This document shows positions 17,445 through 28,910 of a DNA stretch of 48,969 nucleotides, one piece after another (the first letter of the stretch is position 1; every line of letters starts with the position of its first letter). Made by a program: the position numbers and the translations under genes. This DNA comes from Sphingomonadaceae bacterium. GTDB lineage: Bacteria; Pseudomonadota; Alphaproteobacteria; Sphingomonadales; Sphingomonadaceae. The notes beneath the pieces were generated by a model. That model worked only from the letters and a program-made list of their open reading frames with translations. It had not been told where the DNA came from and searched no databases. The DNA lies in the NCBI GenBank assembly GCA_025356175.1, contig JANXUP010000126.1:1-48969 (forward strand), in the 5' to 3' direction.

Positions 17445-18224
17445 ATGAGCAATCCCGCCCGCCTCGCCCTGTTGGCATCGGACACGCCCCGCGCGCAGGA
17501 GGCGGCGGCGATGCTGCAGGATCTGCACAACTTTGTGCCGCTGGCTGAGGCCGAGGTCGCGGTGGTGCTCGGCGGTGACGGGCACATGCTTCACGTGCTG
17601 CACCAGATGATCGACGCGAACCGGGTCATTCCGGCCTATGGCATCAACCTTGGCACCGTCGGTTTCCTGATGAACCGCCAGAAGAGCAGCCGGTCCCTCG
17701 CCGAACGGGTTGCGCGGTCCCGGCCATTGGCGGTCAATCCGCTGGAAATGATAGCCACGACCGGCAGCGGCGCTCAGCACGCATTTGCGGCGATCAACGA
17801 GGTGTCGCTGCTGCGCGAAACCCGCCAGACCGCGCGGCTGGAAATCGCAGTCAACGCCAAGGTGCGGATCGCCGAACTGTTCTGCGACGGCATCCTGGTC
17901 GCCACACCGGCGGGTTCGACCGCCTACAACCTCTCCGCCAATGGTCCGATCCTGCCCCTAGGCTCAAACATGCTGGCGCTTACCCCGATCAGCCCGTTCC
18001 GCCCGCGGCGCTGGCGCGGGGCGATCATTCCCGATCATTACGAAATCGAATTCCGCGTGCTCGACCCGGACAAGCGCCCGGTCGCCGCTGTGGCCGACCA
18101 GCGCGAAGTGCGCGATATCCACGTGGTCAAGGTCCGCGCCGACCGTGAACGCCAGCTCACCCTGCTGTTCGATCCGGGCAAGACCCTTGAAGAGCGGATT
18201 TTTGCCGAACAGTTCCAATTTTAG
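17445..18224 (+). CDS. nadK: NAD kinase
   Basis: It phosphorylates NAD to NADP. It has 259 residues, the compact alphaproteobacterial size. The signature GGDG is at 43-46 (VVLGGDGHMLHVL), followed by GINLGTVGFLMN. The second signature is AINEVSLLRE, then the Gly-rich TPAGSTAYNLSANGPILPL. The C-terminal beta domain (TPISPFRPRRWRGAIIP) completes the fold. The start ATG at 17445 is 43 bases after the EAL gene. It is followed by tRNA-Asn on the same strand. Confidence 0.96.
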   Translation: MSNPARLALLASDTPRAQEAAAMLQDLHNFVPLAEAEVAVVLGGDGHMLHVLHQMIDANRVIPAYGINLGTVGFLMNRQKSSRSLAERVARSRPLAVNPLEMIATTGSGAQHAFAAINEVSLLRETRQTARLEIAVNAKVRIAELFCDGILVATPAGSTAYNLSANGPILPLGSNMLALTPISPFRPRRWRGAIIPDHYEIEFRVLDPDKRPVAAVADQREVRDIHVVKVRADRERQLTLLFDPGKTLEERIFAEQFQF

Positions 18225-18288
18225 CACGCGAGCCGCTTGCCAAACCGAATCGCGCTGGTATAGGCCCACCCCTGTCCGAAAGGACCGC

Positions 18289-18363
18289 TCCCCGATAGCT
18301 CAGCGGTAGAGTAGGTGACTGTTAATCACTTGGTCGTTGGTTCGAATCCAACTCGGGGAGCCA
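18289..18363 (+). tRNA. tRNA-Asn (GTT)
   Basis: This is a complete 75-nt tRNA. Acceptor TCCCCGA pairs with TCGGGGA. The D arm contains AGCGGTA, the anticodon loop is CTGTTAA with anticodon GTT, and the T loop is TTCGAAT. The discriminator is G and CCA is encoded at 18361-18363. The stop codon of the convergent permease gene is five bases further on. Confidence 0.97.
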
Positions 18364-18368
18364 GTTTT

Positions 18369-19115
18369 TCAAATCCACTGGCGATAAAGCAGCTGCCCGC
18401 CGGCCCAGATGGTCAGCGCGGCGGTGAGCATGCGGATCACCCGTTCAGGGAGCCAGCGCAGCGCCAGCAAGCTGCCTAGCTGGCCGCCCAGCATTACCGC
18501 AACCAGCAGCGGCAGGGCATCGCCCAGCGCGGCTGCAAACGCATCGGAGCCATTCTTGGTGAGCTGGCCGACCAGACCGCTCAACGAGTTGATCAGAATG
18601 AACAGGCTGGTGGTCGCCGCGATCGCGCGGGTGTTGGCCCAGCGGGTGAAATGGAGCAATGGCGCGAGGAATATGCCGCCGCCGATCCCGACCAGCCCGG
18701 CAAGGTAGCCCAGCGGCGCCACCGCCAGCGGCATCCATTTGGCAAGTGCAGTCGGCTCACCAGTGCCTTCCGATGTGCGCGGCGCAAGTAGCGCCAAGCC
18801 CGCCGCAACAAGACTCAGCCCCAGCAGGACCAGAAACGTTGCCTGCTTGAGCGGGGTTAGCCCGCCCAGATAGGCCAGCGGTGCAGCGATCAGCGCAAGG
18901 AGCAGCGCACGCTGCCACGGCACCACCTTGGCGCGGGCAAAGCGCAATGTGCTGCCGCTGACTACCAGCACATTGCAGGCCAAACTGACGATCGGCATCA
19001 GCCGGTAGTCGAACCCTGCGAGCGCCAGCAGCGCATTGTAGGTCGAGCCGCCGCCGAACCCGACCGAGGCGTAAAGCAGGGCGGTGGCGAAGAAGGCGGG
19101 TGGCAGCCAGGTCAT
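18369..19115 (-). CDS. TauE/SafE family membrane permease
   Basis: This 248-residue integral membrane protein has about seven or eight hydrophobic segments. Two similar halves each hold a Gly-rich motif near a helix: FATALLYASVGFGGGSTYNAL near the N terminus and PLGYLAGLVGIGGGIFLAP near residue 160. These are the hallmarks of the TauE/SafE (DUF81) family. Studied members export sulfoacetate, sulfite or other small anions. The substrate here is unknown. The ATG at 19115 has GGGAGGG about eight bases upstream. That ribosome site lies inside the palindromic repeat at 19118-19226. Confidence 0.9.
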   Translation of the reverse strand: MTWLPPAFFATALLYASVGFGGGSTYNALLALAGFDYRLMPIVSLACNVLVVSGSTLRFARAKVVPWQRALLLALIAAPLAYLGGLTPLKQATFLVLLGLSLVAAGLALLAPRTSEGTGEPTALAKWMPLAVAPLGYLAGLVGIGGGIFLAPLLHFTRWANTRAIAATTSLFILINSLSGLVGQLTKNGSDAFAAALGDALPLLVAVMLGGQLGSLLALRWLPERVIRMLTAALTIWAGGQLLYRQWI

Positions 19116-19117
19116 AA

Positions 19118-19225
19118 GTTTTCCCTCCCGCTTGCGGCAGGGGCCGGGGGTGGGCCACTCCCGCGTTTCGCAGGGCACATGACTGGCCCACCCCTAACCC
19201 CGCCCGCAAGCGAGAGGGGGAAGTT

Positions 19226-19226
<1 letters not shown>
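19118..19226. repeat. Imperfect intergenic palindrome between the permease gene and secA
   Basis: The arms 19131-19157 and 19184-19210 are near-complementary over 27 bases. The match extends outward through CCCTCCCGCTTGCGG on the left and CCGCAAGCGAGAGGG on the right, with a central spacer of about 26 bases. The right end touches the secA stop codon. The left end holds the ribosome-binding site of the permease gene. It probably ends secA transcription and looks like a member of a dispersed REP family. No second copy of this exact family was seen in the window. Confidence 0.7.
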
Positions 19227-21961
<2,735 letters not shown>

Positions 21962-22057
21962 GGAGAATTCCTGAAATTAGAAATGTAAGGTCAAGCGCTG
22001 CTGCGGACGCACAGAAGGCAGCCGCGCAGCATGGATTTCGGTCAATCGGAGGGGGCG

Positions 22058-22330
22058 CTATTCGCGCGTGCGATCGATCCCGACAAGGACGCTGCGAGGC
22101 GCGGTAACTTGCGGCACCAAGGGATACACATCCCGGTTTTCCGCCACTTCCTGGCTCGGTACTGTCCGGGCTTCGGCAACCGCGGCAAGCACCGCAGCCT
22201 GCCGGCCTAGCAACCGCGCCTCGGCGGTCAAGCCGATCTCTGTCCCCTCGCTCACCCGCGCGGAAGCGGGCGCGACCTGCGCGGAGAAGCCCGCGAGCAG
22301 GGCCATAAGGGCAAGGATAAACCGGTTCAT
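22058..22330 (-). CDS. Small secreted protein of unknown function
   Basis: This encodes 90 residues. The N terminus is a plausible signal peptide (MNRFILALMALLAGF, then PASA). The mature part is a short helix (EARLLGRQAAVLAAVAEA) followed by a polar tail with no recognisable domain. It lies 96 bases upstream of secA on the same strand. In other bacteria a secreted regulator of SecA (SecM) sits beside secA, but this gene has no visible similarity to SecM and no arrest motif that I can identify. Coding status rests on the signal peptide and in-frame codon use only. Confidence 0.5.
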   Translation of the reverse strand: MNRFILALMALLAGFSAQVAPASARVSEGTEIGLTAEARLLGRQAAVLAAVAEARTVPSQEVAENRDVYPLVPQVTAPRSVLVGIDRTRE

Positions 22331-22453
22331 TGCCTGGGCATATAAGCATGGCGGTGCTTAACGTCCAGTGGACGCGCCTTTTCGAGAGGCTCCGCGAATT
22401 GACCTTTGCCGCCGATGCTGGTGAAAAGCAGTCAAGGGGAGCATTTTCAGATC

Positions 22454-23503
22454 ATGACCGACGCCGCCATTGAGGTGCCCAAGCCTGCCCATCCCACCCG
22501 TATGGTCCAGCTCGATGGACTGCGCGGGATCGCCGCCTTCATGGTGGTGTTTTACCACATGGACATCGTCTATGGCATCAACGGCCCGTTCCAGCGCGGC
22601 TACCTGTTCGTCGACCTGTTTTTCCTGCTGTCCGGCTTCGTCCTCGCGGTTTCGACCGAGAAGAAGATCAGGGCCGGGATCGGCGCGATCGAGTTCACCT
22701 GGGTGCGCTACAAGCGCTTGCTGCCGCTGGTCGCGGTCGGTGCCGGGGTCGCTGTGGTCCGTGCGGTCTATATCGGCATGGCCGACCCACTGACCCTGGC
22801 GCTGTCGCTCGTGCTCGACCTCGCCATGATCCCCAGTTTCACCGGCATGGGCCCGTTCTACCGCTACAACGGGCCGCAGTGGACGCTGTTTTACGAACTG
22901 GTCGCCAATTTCGCGCACGCCGCAGTGCTTTACAAGGTGCCGACCCGCTGGATGCTGGTGCTGGCCGGGGCGATGGCGCTGTGGCTTGCTTATGAAGTGA
23001 ATGTTCACGGGTCCGACACGATGGGGGTCAATGCGCCCACCATAAATACTTGGTGGACCGCCTTGCCCCGCGTCGGCTGGTCTTATGTGCTGGGCGTGTG
23101 GATCGGACGGAAATACCTTGAAGGCGCGCGCGGCCCGGCGCTGCCGTGGTGGCTGGCGCTGCTGCTGCCGGTGATCGGCATTACGCTGGTGCCGGTCCTG
23201 CCGCTCGGCAAGATCTGGGGTGATCTGGCCTTTGTGGTGCTGTTCCTGCCGGCGATGATGTGGACCGTGGCGATGTCGAACCCGCCCGCCGCGCTGCGCC
23301 CGGTCATGGAATGGCTCGGCAACTTCTCGCTGCCGCTTTACTGCGTGCACCTGACGGTGCTGGTCTGGACCAAGGAAATTGCCGGCAGCAACAGCCTGTC
23401 AACGGCTGCGATGGCCTTGGGTATCGCACTGGCCCTGTCGTGGTTCTTCTCGAAAGTTGTATCCTTCGGCAGCCCGCCACTTCCACAAAAGGCAAAGGCC
23501 TGA
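22454..23503 (+). CDS. Acyltransferase 3 family membrane protein
   Basis: This 349-residue polytopic membrane protein opens with the family signature LDGLRGIAAFMVVFYHM, which contains the catalytic histidine. FVDLFFLLSGFVLA follows, then the helical core and a late GNFSLPLYCVHL motif. Members O-acylate sugars of lipopolysaccharide, exopolysaccharide or other surface molecules. The acceptor here is unknown. The ATG at 22454 has AGGGGAG upstream with rather long spacing. An upstream in-frame extension lacks a ribosome site. The gene converges on the HU gene through a shared terminator. Confidence 0.93.
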   Translation: MTDAAIEVPKPAHPTRMVQLDGLRGIAAFMVVFYHMDIVYGINGPFQRGYLFVDLFFLLSGFVLAVSTEKKIRAGIGAIEFTWVRYKRLLPLVAVGAGVAVVRAVYIGMADPLTLALSLVLDLAMIPSFTGMGPFYRYNGPQWTLFYELVANFAHAAVLYKVPTRWMLVLAGAMALWLAYEVNVHGSDTMGVNAPTINTWWTALPRVGWSYVLGVWIGRKYLEGARGPALPWWLALLLPVIGITLVPVLPLGKIWGDLAFVVLFLPAMMWTVAMSNPPAALRPVMEWLGNFSLPLYCVHLTVLVWTKEIAGSNSLSTAAMALGIALALSWFFSKVVSFGSPPLPQKAKA

Positions 23504-23520
23504 CTTCAACCCACGAAAAA

Positions 23521-23548
23521 GCCGCGCTGGTCCTAAAACCAGCGCGGC
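23521..23548. terminator. Bidirectional rho-independent terminator
   Basis: A perfect 11-bp stem (GCCGCGCTGGT with ACCAGCGCGGC) encloses a six-base loop. It is flanked by an A run on the left and a T-rich tract on the right. It sits between the convergent acyltransferase and HU genes and should stop transcripts from both sides. Confidence 0.9.
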
Positions 23549-23592
23549 GATTTCTTGTGCGGGGCCGCGAGGCGCAGCCCCAGGAAACCGTC

Positions 23593-23865
23593 TTAGTTGA
23601 CGGCGTCCTTCAGGCCCTTGCCAGCCTTGAACTTGGGCTGCGACGAAGCCTTGATGCTCATCGGTTCGCCGGTGCGCGGGTTGCGACCGGTCGAAGCCTT
23701 GCGCTTGGCTACCGAGAAGGTGCCGAAGCCGACGAGGCGAACTTCGTCACCCTTCTTGAGTGCGCCCGAGATGGCGTCGAAAACGCCCTCGACAGCCTTG
23801 GTGGCGTCGCTCTTGGTGAGGCCGCTAGCGTCGGCAACTGCGCTGATCAAATCGTTCTTGTTCAT
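23593..23865 (-). CDS. hup: DNA-binding protein HU
   Basis: This is a histone-like nucleoid protein that bends DNA as a dimer. It has 90 residues, the usual HU length. Landmarks are the N-terminal helices (MNKNDLISAVADASGLTK), the strand signature VGFGTFSVAKRKAS, the DNA-intercalating arm tip GRNPRTGEP and the basic C-terminal helix KFKAGKGLKDAVN. A GGGGG ribosome site lies about 10 bases before the ATG at 23865. It lies 237 bases downstream of lon on the same strand, the common lon-hup order. Confidence 0.97.
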   Translation of the reverse strand: MNKNDLISAVADASGLTKSDATKAVEGVFDAISGALKKGDEVRLVGFGTFSVAKRKASTGRNPRTGEPMSIKASSQPKFKAGKGLKDAVN

Positions 23866-24040
23866 TTCGGGAACCCCCTACCTGGTTGATGCTTACGTAA
23901 AAGTGCGATTCGCCTCGTAAAGCTGGCGAGGAATTGAGCGGCTTTTGCCGGGGCTGTCAAAGCCAAACCGCGCAGTTCATCGCGAATTATCCACCAAATT
24001 CCGCCATTTTGGGACATGTTGGGCCACAATCCATTGCAAG

Positions 24041-24069
24041 CGAGGGATGCCGCATCGCAGCATCCCTCG
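24041..24069. terminator. Hairpin downstream of lon, possible terminator
   Basis: CGAGGGATGC (24041-24050) pairs perfectly with GCATCCCTCG (24060-24069) around a nine-base loop. The flanking GCAAG and TTGC add weaker pairing. There is no clear T run on either side. It lies 33 bases after the lon stop codon and so could end lon transcription or protect its 3' end. Confidence 0.45.
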
Positions 24070-24102
24070 TTGCAACCCAATTGCGCTGGGCAAATTAGGT
24101 CT

Positions 24103-26514
24103 TCAGTGCGCGGTGGCTGGAGGCACCGGTGCAGGCGTTCCAGCGGTCAACGGCTGGCTCGCGAGGTCGTCCGCTTCGCTCCATTCAATCGGCGCAAGCG
24201 GCTCAATCAGCGCCCGCGCCAGCACCTCGTCGACATGCGCGACCGGGATGATTTCCAGCCCCTCGATCACGTTGGCGGGGATTTCGGCCAGGTCCTTGCG
24301 GTTGTCTTCGGGGATCAAGACAGTGGTAATTCCGCCGCGCAGCGCCGCGAGCAGCTTTTCCTTCAATCCCCCGATCGCCAGCACGCGGCCGCGCAGGGTG
24401 ACCTCGCCGGTCATGGCGATATCCTTGCGCACCGGGATGCCGGTCAACGTCGAAACCATGGCCGTGACCATGCCGACACCAGCGCTCGGGCCATCCTTGG
24501 GCACCGCGCCTTCGGGCAAGTGGATGTGGATGTCCTTGCGGTTGAACACGCTCGGATTGATCCCGTATGCCGGAGCGCGCGACTTGACGAAGCTGAAGGC
24601 CATTTGCACGCCTTCGCTCATCACATCGCCAAGCTTGCCAGTGGTCTTGGCCATGCCCTTGCCGGGCACGGTGACGCTTTCGATGGTCAGTAATTCGCCG
24701 CCGACTTCGGTCCAGGCGAGGCCCGTGACCGCGCCGACCTGATGCTCTTCTTCCGAAACGCCGTGCTTGTATTTGCGCACCCCGGCGAACTCACCGAGGT
24801 TTTCGGGCGTGACGGTGACCGAAGTCACCTTGCCTTCAAGGATCTGGCGCAGGCTTTTGCGGGCGAGCCGGGCGATCTCACGCTCAAGCGTGCGCACGCC
24901 GGCTTCGCGGGTGTAAAACTGGATCAAATCACGCAAGCCTTCGCGGGTGAGCGTGAACTCGCCCGGCTTCAGCCCGTGCGCCTTGACCTGCTTATCGAGC
25001 AAGTGCCGGGTCGCGATCTCCAGCTTCTCATCCTCGGTGTAGCCTTCGAGCCGGATGATCTCCATCCGGTCGAGCAGCGCCTGCGGCAGGTTGAGACTGT
25101 TCGCGGTGCAGACGAACATCACGTCCGAAAGATCATAGTCGAGCTCAAGGTAATGATCCTGGAACTTCGAATTCTGTTCGGGGTCGAGCACTTCGAGCAG
25201 CGCGGAGGCCGGATCGCCACGGAAATCCTGACCAAGCTTGTCGATCTCGTCGAGCAGGAACAGCGGATTGCTCGCCCCGGCCTTCTTGAGGTTGGAGATG
25301 ATCTTGCCCGGCAGCGAGCCGATGTAAGTGCGGCGGTGGCCACGGATTTCGGCCTCGTCACGCACTCCGCCCAAGGACTGTCGAATGAATTCGCGGCCCG
25401 TTGCCCGCGCGATCGACTGGCCGAGCGAAGTCTTGCCCACGCCCGGAGGGCCGACGAGGCACAGGATCGGGCCCTTCAGCTTGTTGGTCCGTGCCTGCAC
25501 CGCCAGGTATTCGACAATCCGGTCCTTGACCTTGTCGAGCGCGTAGTGATCGTCATCGAGCACTGCCTGCGCGGCGGCGATATCGCGCTTGAGCTTGCTC
25601 TTCTTGCCCCACGGCAGACCGAGCAGGATATCGAGATAATTGCGGATGACGGTCGCTTCAGCGCTCATCGGCTGCATCGTCTTGAGCTTCTTGAGCTCGG
25701 AATTGGCCTTGGTCCGGGCTTCCTTCGATAGCTTGAGCTTGTCGATCTTGGCCTGCAATTCGGCAATCTCGTTGGCTTCTTCGCCCTCGCCGCCCAGTTC
25801 CGACTGGATCGCCTTAAGCTGCTCGTTGAGGTAATATTCGCGCTGGGTCTTCTCCATCTGGCGCTTCACCCGCCCGCGAATGCGCCGCTCGACCTGCAGC
25901 ACTCCCAGTTCACCCTCCATGAAACTGAAGGCAATTTCGAGCCGCTTGAGCGGATCGGCTTCGCTGAGCAGCGTCTGCTTGTCCGAAACCTTGGCCTGAA
26001 TATGTGCGGCAACCGCATCGGCCAGTTCGGCTGCGTCGACCACGTCGCCCAGATCATCGCCAGCTTCCTGCGGCAGCTTCTTGTTGAGCTTGGCATATTC
26101 GGCAAAGGTTTCAACCACCGAACGCATCATCGCGGCAACCTCGTTGCCCGAGACGCTGACCGGTTCGATTGGCTCGACCTGCGCGACCACCATTTCCCCG
26201 CCGGCACCGCTTTCAAGCCGGAGGGTCTGCAGGCTGGCGCGCTGCTTGGCCTCGACCAGCACGCGCACGGTGCCATCGGGCAATTTGAGCAACTGAAGCA
26301 CGGTGGCGATCACGCCGATATCGTAAAGGTCGTCCTCAACCGGATCGTCGCAGCCCGGATCGAGCTGCGCGAGCAGGAAGATGTCCTTGTCGCCTTCGCT
26401 GGCCATCGCCGCCTCAAGCGCGGCTACAGATTTGTCGCGCCCGACAAACAGCGGCACGACCATGCCTGGGAACACGACGATGTCGCGCAAGGGAAGCAGG
26501 GGGTAGAGTTTCAT
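24103..26514 (-). CDS. lon: ATP-dependent protease Lon
   Basis: Lon degrades misfolded and regulatory proteins in the cytoplasm. It has 803 residues. The N-terminal substrate-binding domain begins [23 protein letters not shown]. The AAA+ module has Walker [13 protein letters not shown] and Walker B LFLLDEID. The protease domain carries the catalytic serine in DGPSAGV and the partner lysine about 43 residues later in the [10 protein letters not shown] segment. In several alphaproteobacteria Lon degrades the cell-cycle regulators CcrM and SciP, and a SciP-like gene lies in this window at 35437. I chose the ATG at 26514, since [11 protein letters not shown] is the natural start. The upstream extension overlaps the promoter region. 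Confidence 0.98.
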   Translation of the reverse strand: MKLYPLLPLRDIVVFPGMVVPLFVGRDKSVAALEAAMASEGDKDIFLLAQLDPGCDDPVEDDLYDIGVIATVLQLLKLPDGTVRVLVEAKQRASLQTLRLESGAGGEMVVAQVEPIEPVSVSGNEVAAMMRSVVETFAEYAKLNKKLPQEAGDDLGDVVDAAELADAVAAHIQAKVSDKQTLLSEADPLKRLEIAFSFMEGELGVLQVERRIRGRVKRQMEKTQREYYLNEQLKAIQSELGGEGEEANEIAELQAKIDKLKLSKEARTKANSELKKLKTMQPMSAEATVIRNYLDILLGLPWGKKSKLKRDIAAAQAVLDDDHYALDKVKDRIVEYLAVQARTNKLKGPILCLVGPPGVGKTSLGQSIARATGREFIRQSLGGVRDEAEIRGHRRTYIGSLPGKIISNLKKAGASNPLFLLDEIDKLGQDFRGDPASALLEVLDPEQNSKFQDHYLELDYDLSDVMFVCTANSLNLPQALLDRMEIIRLEGYTEDEKLEIATRHLLDKQVKAHGLKPGEFTLTREGLRDLIQFYTREAGVRTLEREIARLARKSLRQILEGKVTSVTVTPENLGEFAGVRKYKHGVSEEEHQVGAVTGLAWTEVGGELLTIESVTVPGKGMAKTTGKLGDVMSEGVQMAFSFVKSRAPAYGINPSVFNRKDIHIHLPEGAVPKDGPSAGVGMVTAMVSTLTGIPVRKDIAMTGEVTLRGRVLAIGGLKEKLLAALRGGITTVLIPEDNRKDLAEIPANVIEGLEIIPVAHVDEVLARALIEPLAPIEWSEADDLASQPLTAGTPAPVPPATAH

Positions 26515-26577
26515 AGCATTTCCAATCTGGCGGCAGCCCAACGTGCGCCGAGCGAGTGAATCCCGCGTGTTGAAGCG

Positions 26578-26606
26578 AATATGGGACTGCCCTTGCCGCG
26601 CTGCAA
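26578..26606 (-). promoter_or_regulatory. Candidate lon promoter
   Basis: On the minus strand TTGCAG (26606-26601) is followed after 17 bases by CATATT (26583-26578), about 60 bases before the lon start codon. The fit to the vegetative consensus is moderate. A heat-shock sigma site is expected for lon in many bacteria. The CCATATT word vaguely resembles an alphaproteobacterial sigma-32 -10 element, but the -35 does not. Confidence 0.35.
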
Positions 26607-26696
26607 TGGGGGGAGCGCGCACGGTTGTGGAAGGACGGGCAATGAGCCGCCCGATCGCGACCTTCGTGCTGCTTGCCGTGATTGGCGCGCGGATCT

Positions 26697-26727
26697 GGAT
26701 GCTCCCCCAACGCGCAGGGGAGCATCC
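26697..26727. terminator. Strong hairpin downstream of the amidohydrolase gene
   Basis: GGATGCTCCCC (26697-26707) pairs perfectly with GGGGAGCATCC (26717-26727) around a nine-base loop. There is no T run. It lies 33 bases beyond the amidohydrolase stop codon in the leftward direction and before the lon promoter. It could separate the two transcription units. Confidence 0.5.
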
Positions 26728-26738
26728 GCTAAACCGGC

Positions 26739-26762
26739 AATTTAGGGACAGTCCCTAAATTA
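26739..26762. repeat. Palindrome with GGGACAGTCCC core
   Basis: AATTTAGGGACAGTCCCTAAATT is a near-perfect palindrome that overlaps the stop codon of the amidohydrolase gene (TAA, 26762-26760). The neighbouring AAACCGGCA and the GGGACNGTCCC core recur at 35391-35432. Both are therefore probably members of one short dispersed repeat family. Confidence 0.55.
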
Positions 26763-28793
26763 GTGCGGCCGGCCAGAGAACCCCGTGGCCGAACGTAGTT
26801 CGTCGGCGTTGAGCAGCTTGCCGTCGATCATCACCCAACGCGTCTGCCGCAGATCCCCAATTCGCGCTTCGGGATCGCCTTCGACCAGCACCAGATCGGC
26901 ATTCTTGCCTACCGCAATCGAGCCGGTGGTCTTGTCCGCGCCGACCAGACGTGCGGGCACGATCGTGGCCGCTGCCAGTGCCTCGGCGGGGGTGAACCCG
27001 GCTTGCTCGTAGATCTCGAGTTCGTGGATGATCTCGATCCCGCTGCCATCTGTCCCGGCGACGATCGGCACGCCCGCCTTGTGCATCAGTCCGAGCAGCT
27101 CGATCATCTTGGCCCAGCTGGCGCGGTAATCGGCGCGGGTGAGCCCGGCCGGCACCGCGAACCCGCCACTGCGGAAACCGCGTTCGACCGACGAGGGCAG
27201 CGTGCCCACGAACGGCGCATAGCTGGGCGACAGGTCACCGTTATCGGGTACATAGAGCCCTTCGAAGGCGACCATCGTGGGGTCCGAATAGATGTGCTTC
27301 GCCGCCATCGCCGCGACCAGCGCAGCCATTGCCGGCCCTTTCATGTCCATATCCTTGGCGTAGCGCCCCGGACCTTCGAAGCGGCCGATGCCGTTATCGG
27401 TCGGCAGTACGTCGGCGGGCACGCCTTCCATCACGATCCAGTTGATGTGGGTGACCTCGTCATAGCCATCGGCAATCGCTTCACTGGTGCGGATGCCGTG
27501 CGGGATATGGCCGTGGACGTGCAGCCCCAGTTTGTGCGCCTCGGCAATTGCGGCGGGAAGCCAGTGATAGTCGAAGGTGCCGTAGAACTTGACCCCGGTG
27601 AAGCCGTTGGCCTTGGCCCGGCGGACCAGCGCGATGGCCTGATCCTGGCTGGTTGCGACATTCGCGACCTGCGCGGTGTACGGCCCCTTCCCGTCGATCA
27701 GCGAACTGGGATAAACGTGCGGCATCAGCAGCTGGCCTGCCGCAACCCGCGCGCGCCGGTCCATCGTCATGACGTCGTCGTTGCCCGGATCGCGCACCGA
27801 AGTGACCCCGAGTGAAAGCTCCTGCGGACCGGTGTAATCGTCACCCACGTGCATGTGGCAATCCCACATGCCGGGGACGAGCGTCTTGCCAGTACCGTCG
27901 AACACTTTCGCGCCGGCGGGGATCGGGGTCGACCCGGCCGGCCCCACCGCAACAATCTTCGCGCCATTTACCACCACCGTCTGGTCGGACAGGAAGCGCT
28001 GATTATCGGCATCGAACAGTTTGACGTGGGCAAAGGCGACCGGCGTCTTGGGCACCGTGACCAGCCGCTTGAGCAGCAGCGGGGCCTGCGCGCCGAGCGC
28101 TGCGGTCTGGACTTTCTCCATCCGCGCCTGCTCACCGGTGTAGCCATCGGGCAGCCATGCCATGCCGTTGGCCACGGCGAAGAACTTGCCCTTGGCATCG
28201 GTCCAGATCGGCACCGGTGTGTTGGACACGCCTACCACTTGCCACAGTGTGATCGGCTTGGCAGATTTACCCTTGCCCACAATCATCGTGGTCAGCTTCT
28301 CGGCCCGCGCCTCACCGCCGGGGAGCAACGTCATCGCATGCGAGGGCCTCGCGAGCAGCCGTTCGATAAACCAGGCGTTGGTGTCCATCGGGCCGCCCAG
28401 CGTAGTATAGAACCGTCCGCGCGCCGCATCGTTGCTGCCGTGGTCGATCGGGCTTTGCCAATTGGCGACCGCGCCGGCCAAGCTGAAAGTTTCGCTCACA
28501 TCGCCTTGCGGCGAAACGCCGCGGATCGTGACCTTTGCCGGAAATCCGTCAGCACCCGGCTTACCGGTATAGTCTTCTTCCCACACCTGCCCGCGCAGGT
28601 TCATGCTGAAGCGCGCCTTGCGGGTCCCGTCGGACAGTTGCCATGACCATTCATCACCATGCTTGCCCCCGGTTGACTGGATGGTGAAGTGCTTGGCATT
28701 CGCCGGGGGCTTGTCGAGCTGATCCTTGGGTACCTGGCTGAGCCCACTGGTTGAAAGCAGCACGGCGGCGAGCGGCAGAAACACGTGACGCAC
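26760..28793 (-). CDS. Secreted metal-dependent amidohydrolase
   Basis: This 677-residue protein begins with a signal peptide (VFLPLAAVLLSTSGL). The C-terminal 400 residues form an amidohydrolase barrel. The HxH metal motif is in WDCHMHVGDDYTG. Further metal histidines are in HVHGHIPHG and EVTHINW, and the catalytic aspartate is in IVAGTDGSG. VLVEGDPEARIGDLRQ near the end is typical of imidazolonepropionase-like and periplasmic dipeptidase-like members. The first 270 or so residues are an extra domain I do not recognise. The start is a GTG at 28793, with AGGGG about 10 bases upstream. The gene is a single unit with an operator-like palindrome upstream. The substrate is unknown. Confidence 0.88.
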   Translation of the reverse strand: MRHVFLPLAAVLLSTSGLSQVPKDQLDKPPANAKHFTIQSTGGKHGDEWSWQLSDGTRKARFSMNLRGQVWEEDYTGKPGADGFPAKVTIRGVSPQGDVSETFSLAGAVANWQSPIDHGSNDAARGRFYTTLGGPMDTNAWFIERLLARPSHAMTLLPGGEARAEKLTTMIVGKGKSAKPITLWQVVGVSNTPVPIWTDAKGKFFAVANGMAWLPDGYTGEQARMEKVQTAALGAQAPLLLKRLVTVPKTPVAFAHVKLFDADNQRFLSDQTVVVNGAKIVAVGPAGSTPIPAGAKVFDGTGKTLVPGMWDCHMHVGDDYTGPQELSLGVTSVRDPGNDDVMTMDRRARVAAGQLLMPHVYPSSLIDGKGPYTAQVANVATSQDQAIALVRRAKANGFTGVKFYGTFDYHWLPAAIAEAHKLGLHVHGHIPHGIRTSEAIADGYDEVTHINWIVMEGVPADVLPTDNGIGRFEGPGRYAKDMDMKGPAMAALVAAMAAKHIYSDPTMVAFEGLYVPDNGDLSPSYAPFVGTLPSSVERGFRSGGFAVPAGLTRADYRASWAKMIELLGLMHKAGVPIVAGTDGSGIEIIHELEIYEQAGFTPAEALAAATIVPARLVGADKTTGSIAVGKNADLVLVEGDPEARIGDLRQTRWVMIDGKLLNADELRSATGFSGRPH

Positions 28794-28840
28794 GACAAAA
28801 ACCCCTATTGGTTGACTCGTTTGGTGCGACCCATCTTGGT

Positions 28841-28860
28841 GTGTTGTAGTGCTATTACAC
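28841..28860. promoter_or_regulatory. 20-bp imperfect palindrome upstream of the amidohydrolase gene
   Basis: The site has the form GTGT-NN-TAG-NN-CTA-NN-ACAC, with 14 of 20 positions symmetric. It lies 48 to 67 bases upstream of the amidohydrolase start codon. The shape fits an operator for a dimeric regulator of the GntR or LacI class. No regulator gene is adjacent. Confidence 0.4.
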
Positions 28861-28910
28861 TTGACCCGGATTCTTGTTCGACCAACGACCTACCGTAGCC
28901 TACCGGCAGC

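Noticed and set aside
24041..24069. Riboswitch or attenuator reading of the hairpin between lon and hup
   Set aside because: It is a simple stem-loop with no conserved aptamer features. Terminator or stabiliser is the simplest reading.
26543..26758. Small plus-strand frame between lon and the amidohydrolase gene
   Set aside because: It includes both palindromic hairpins and has no ribosome site or family resemblance. The region is better explained as promoter and terminator.
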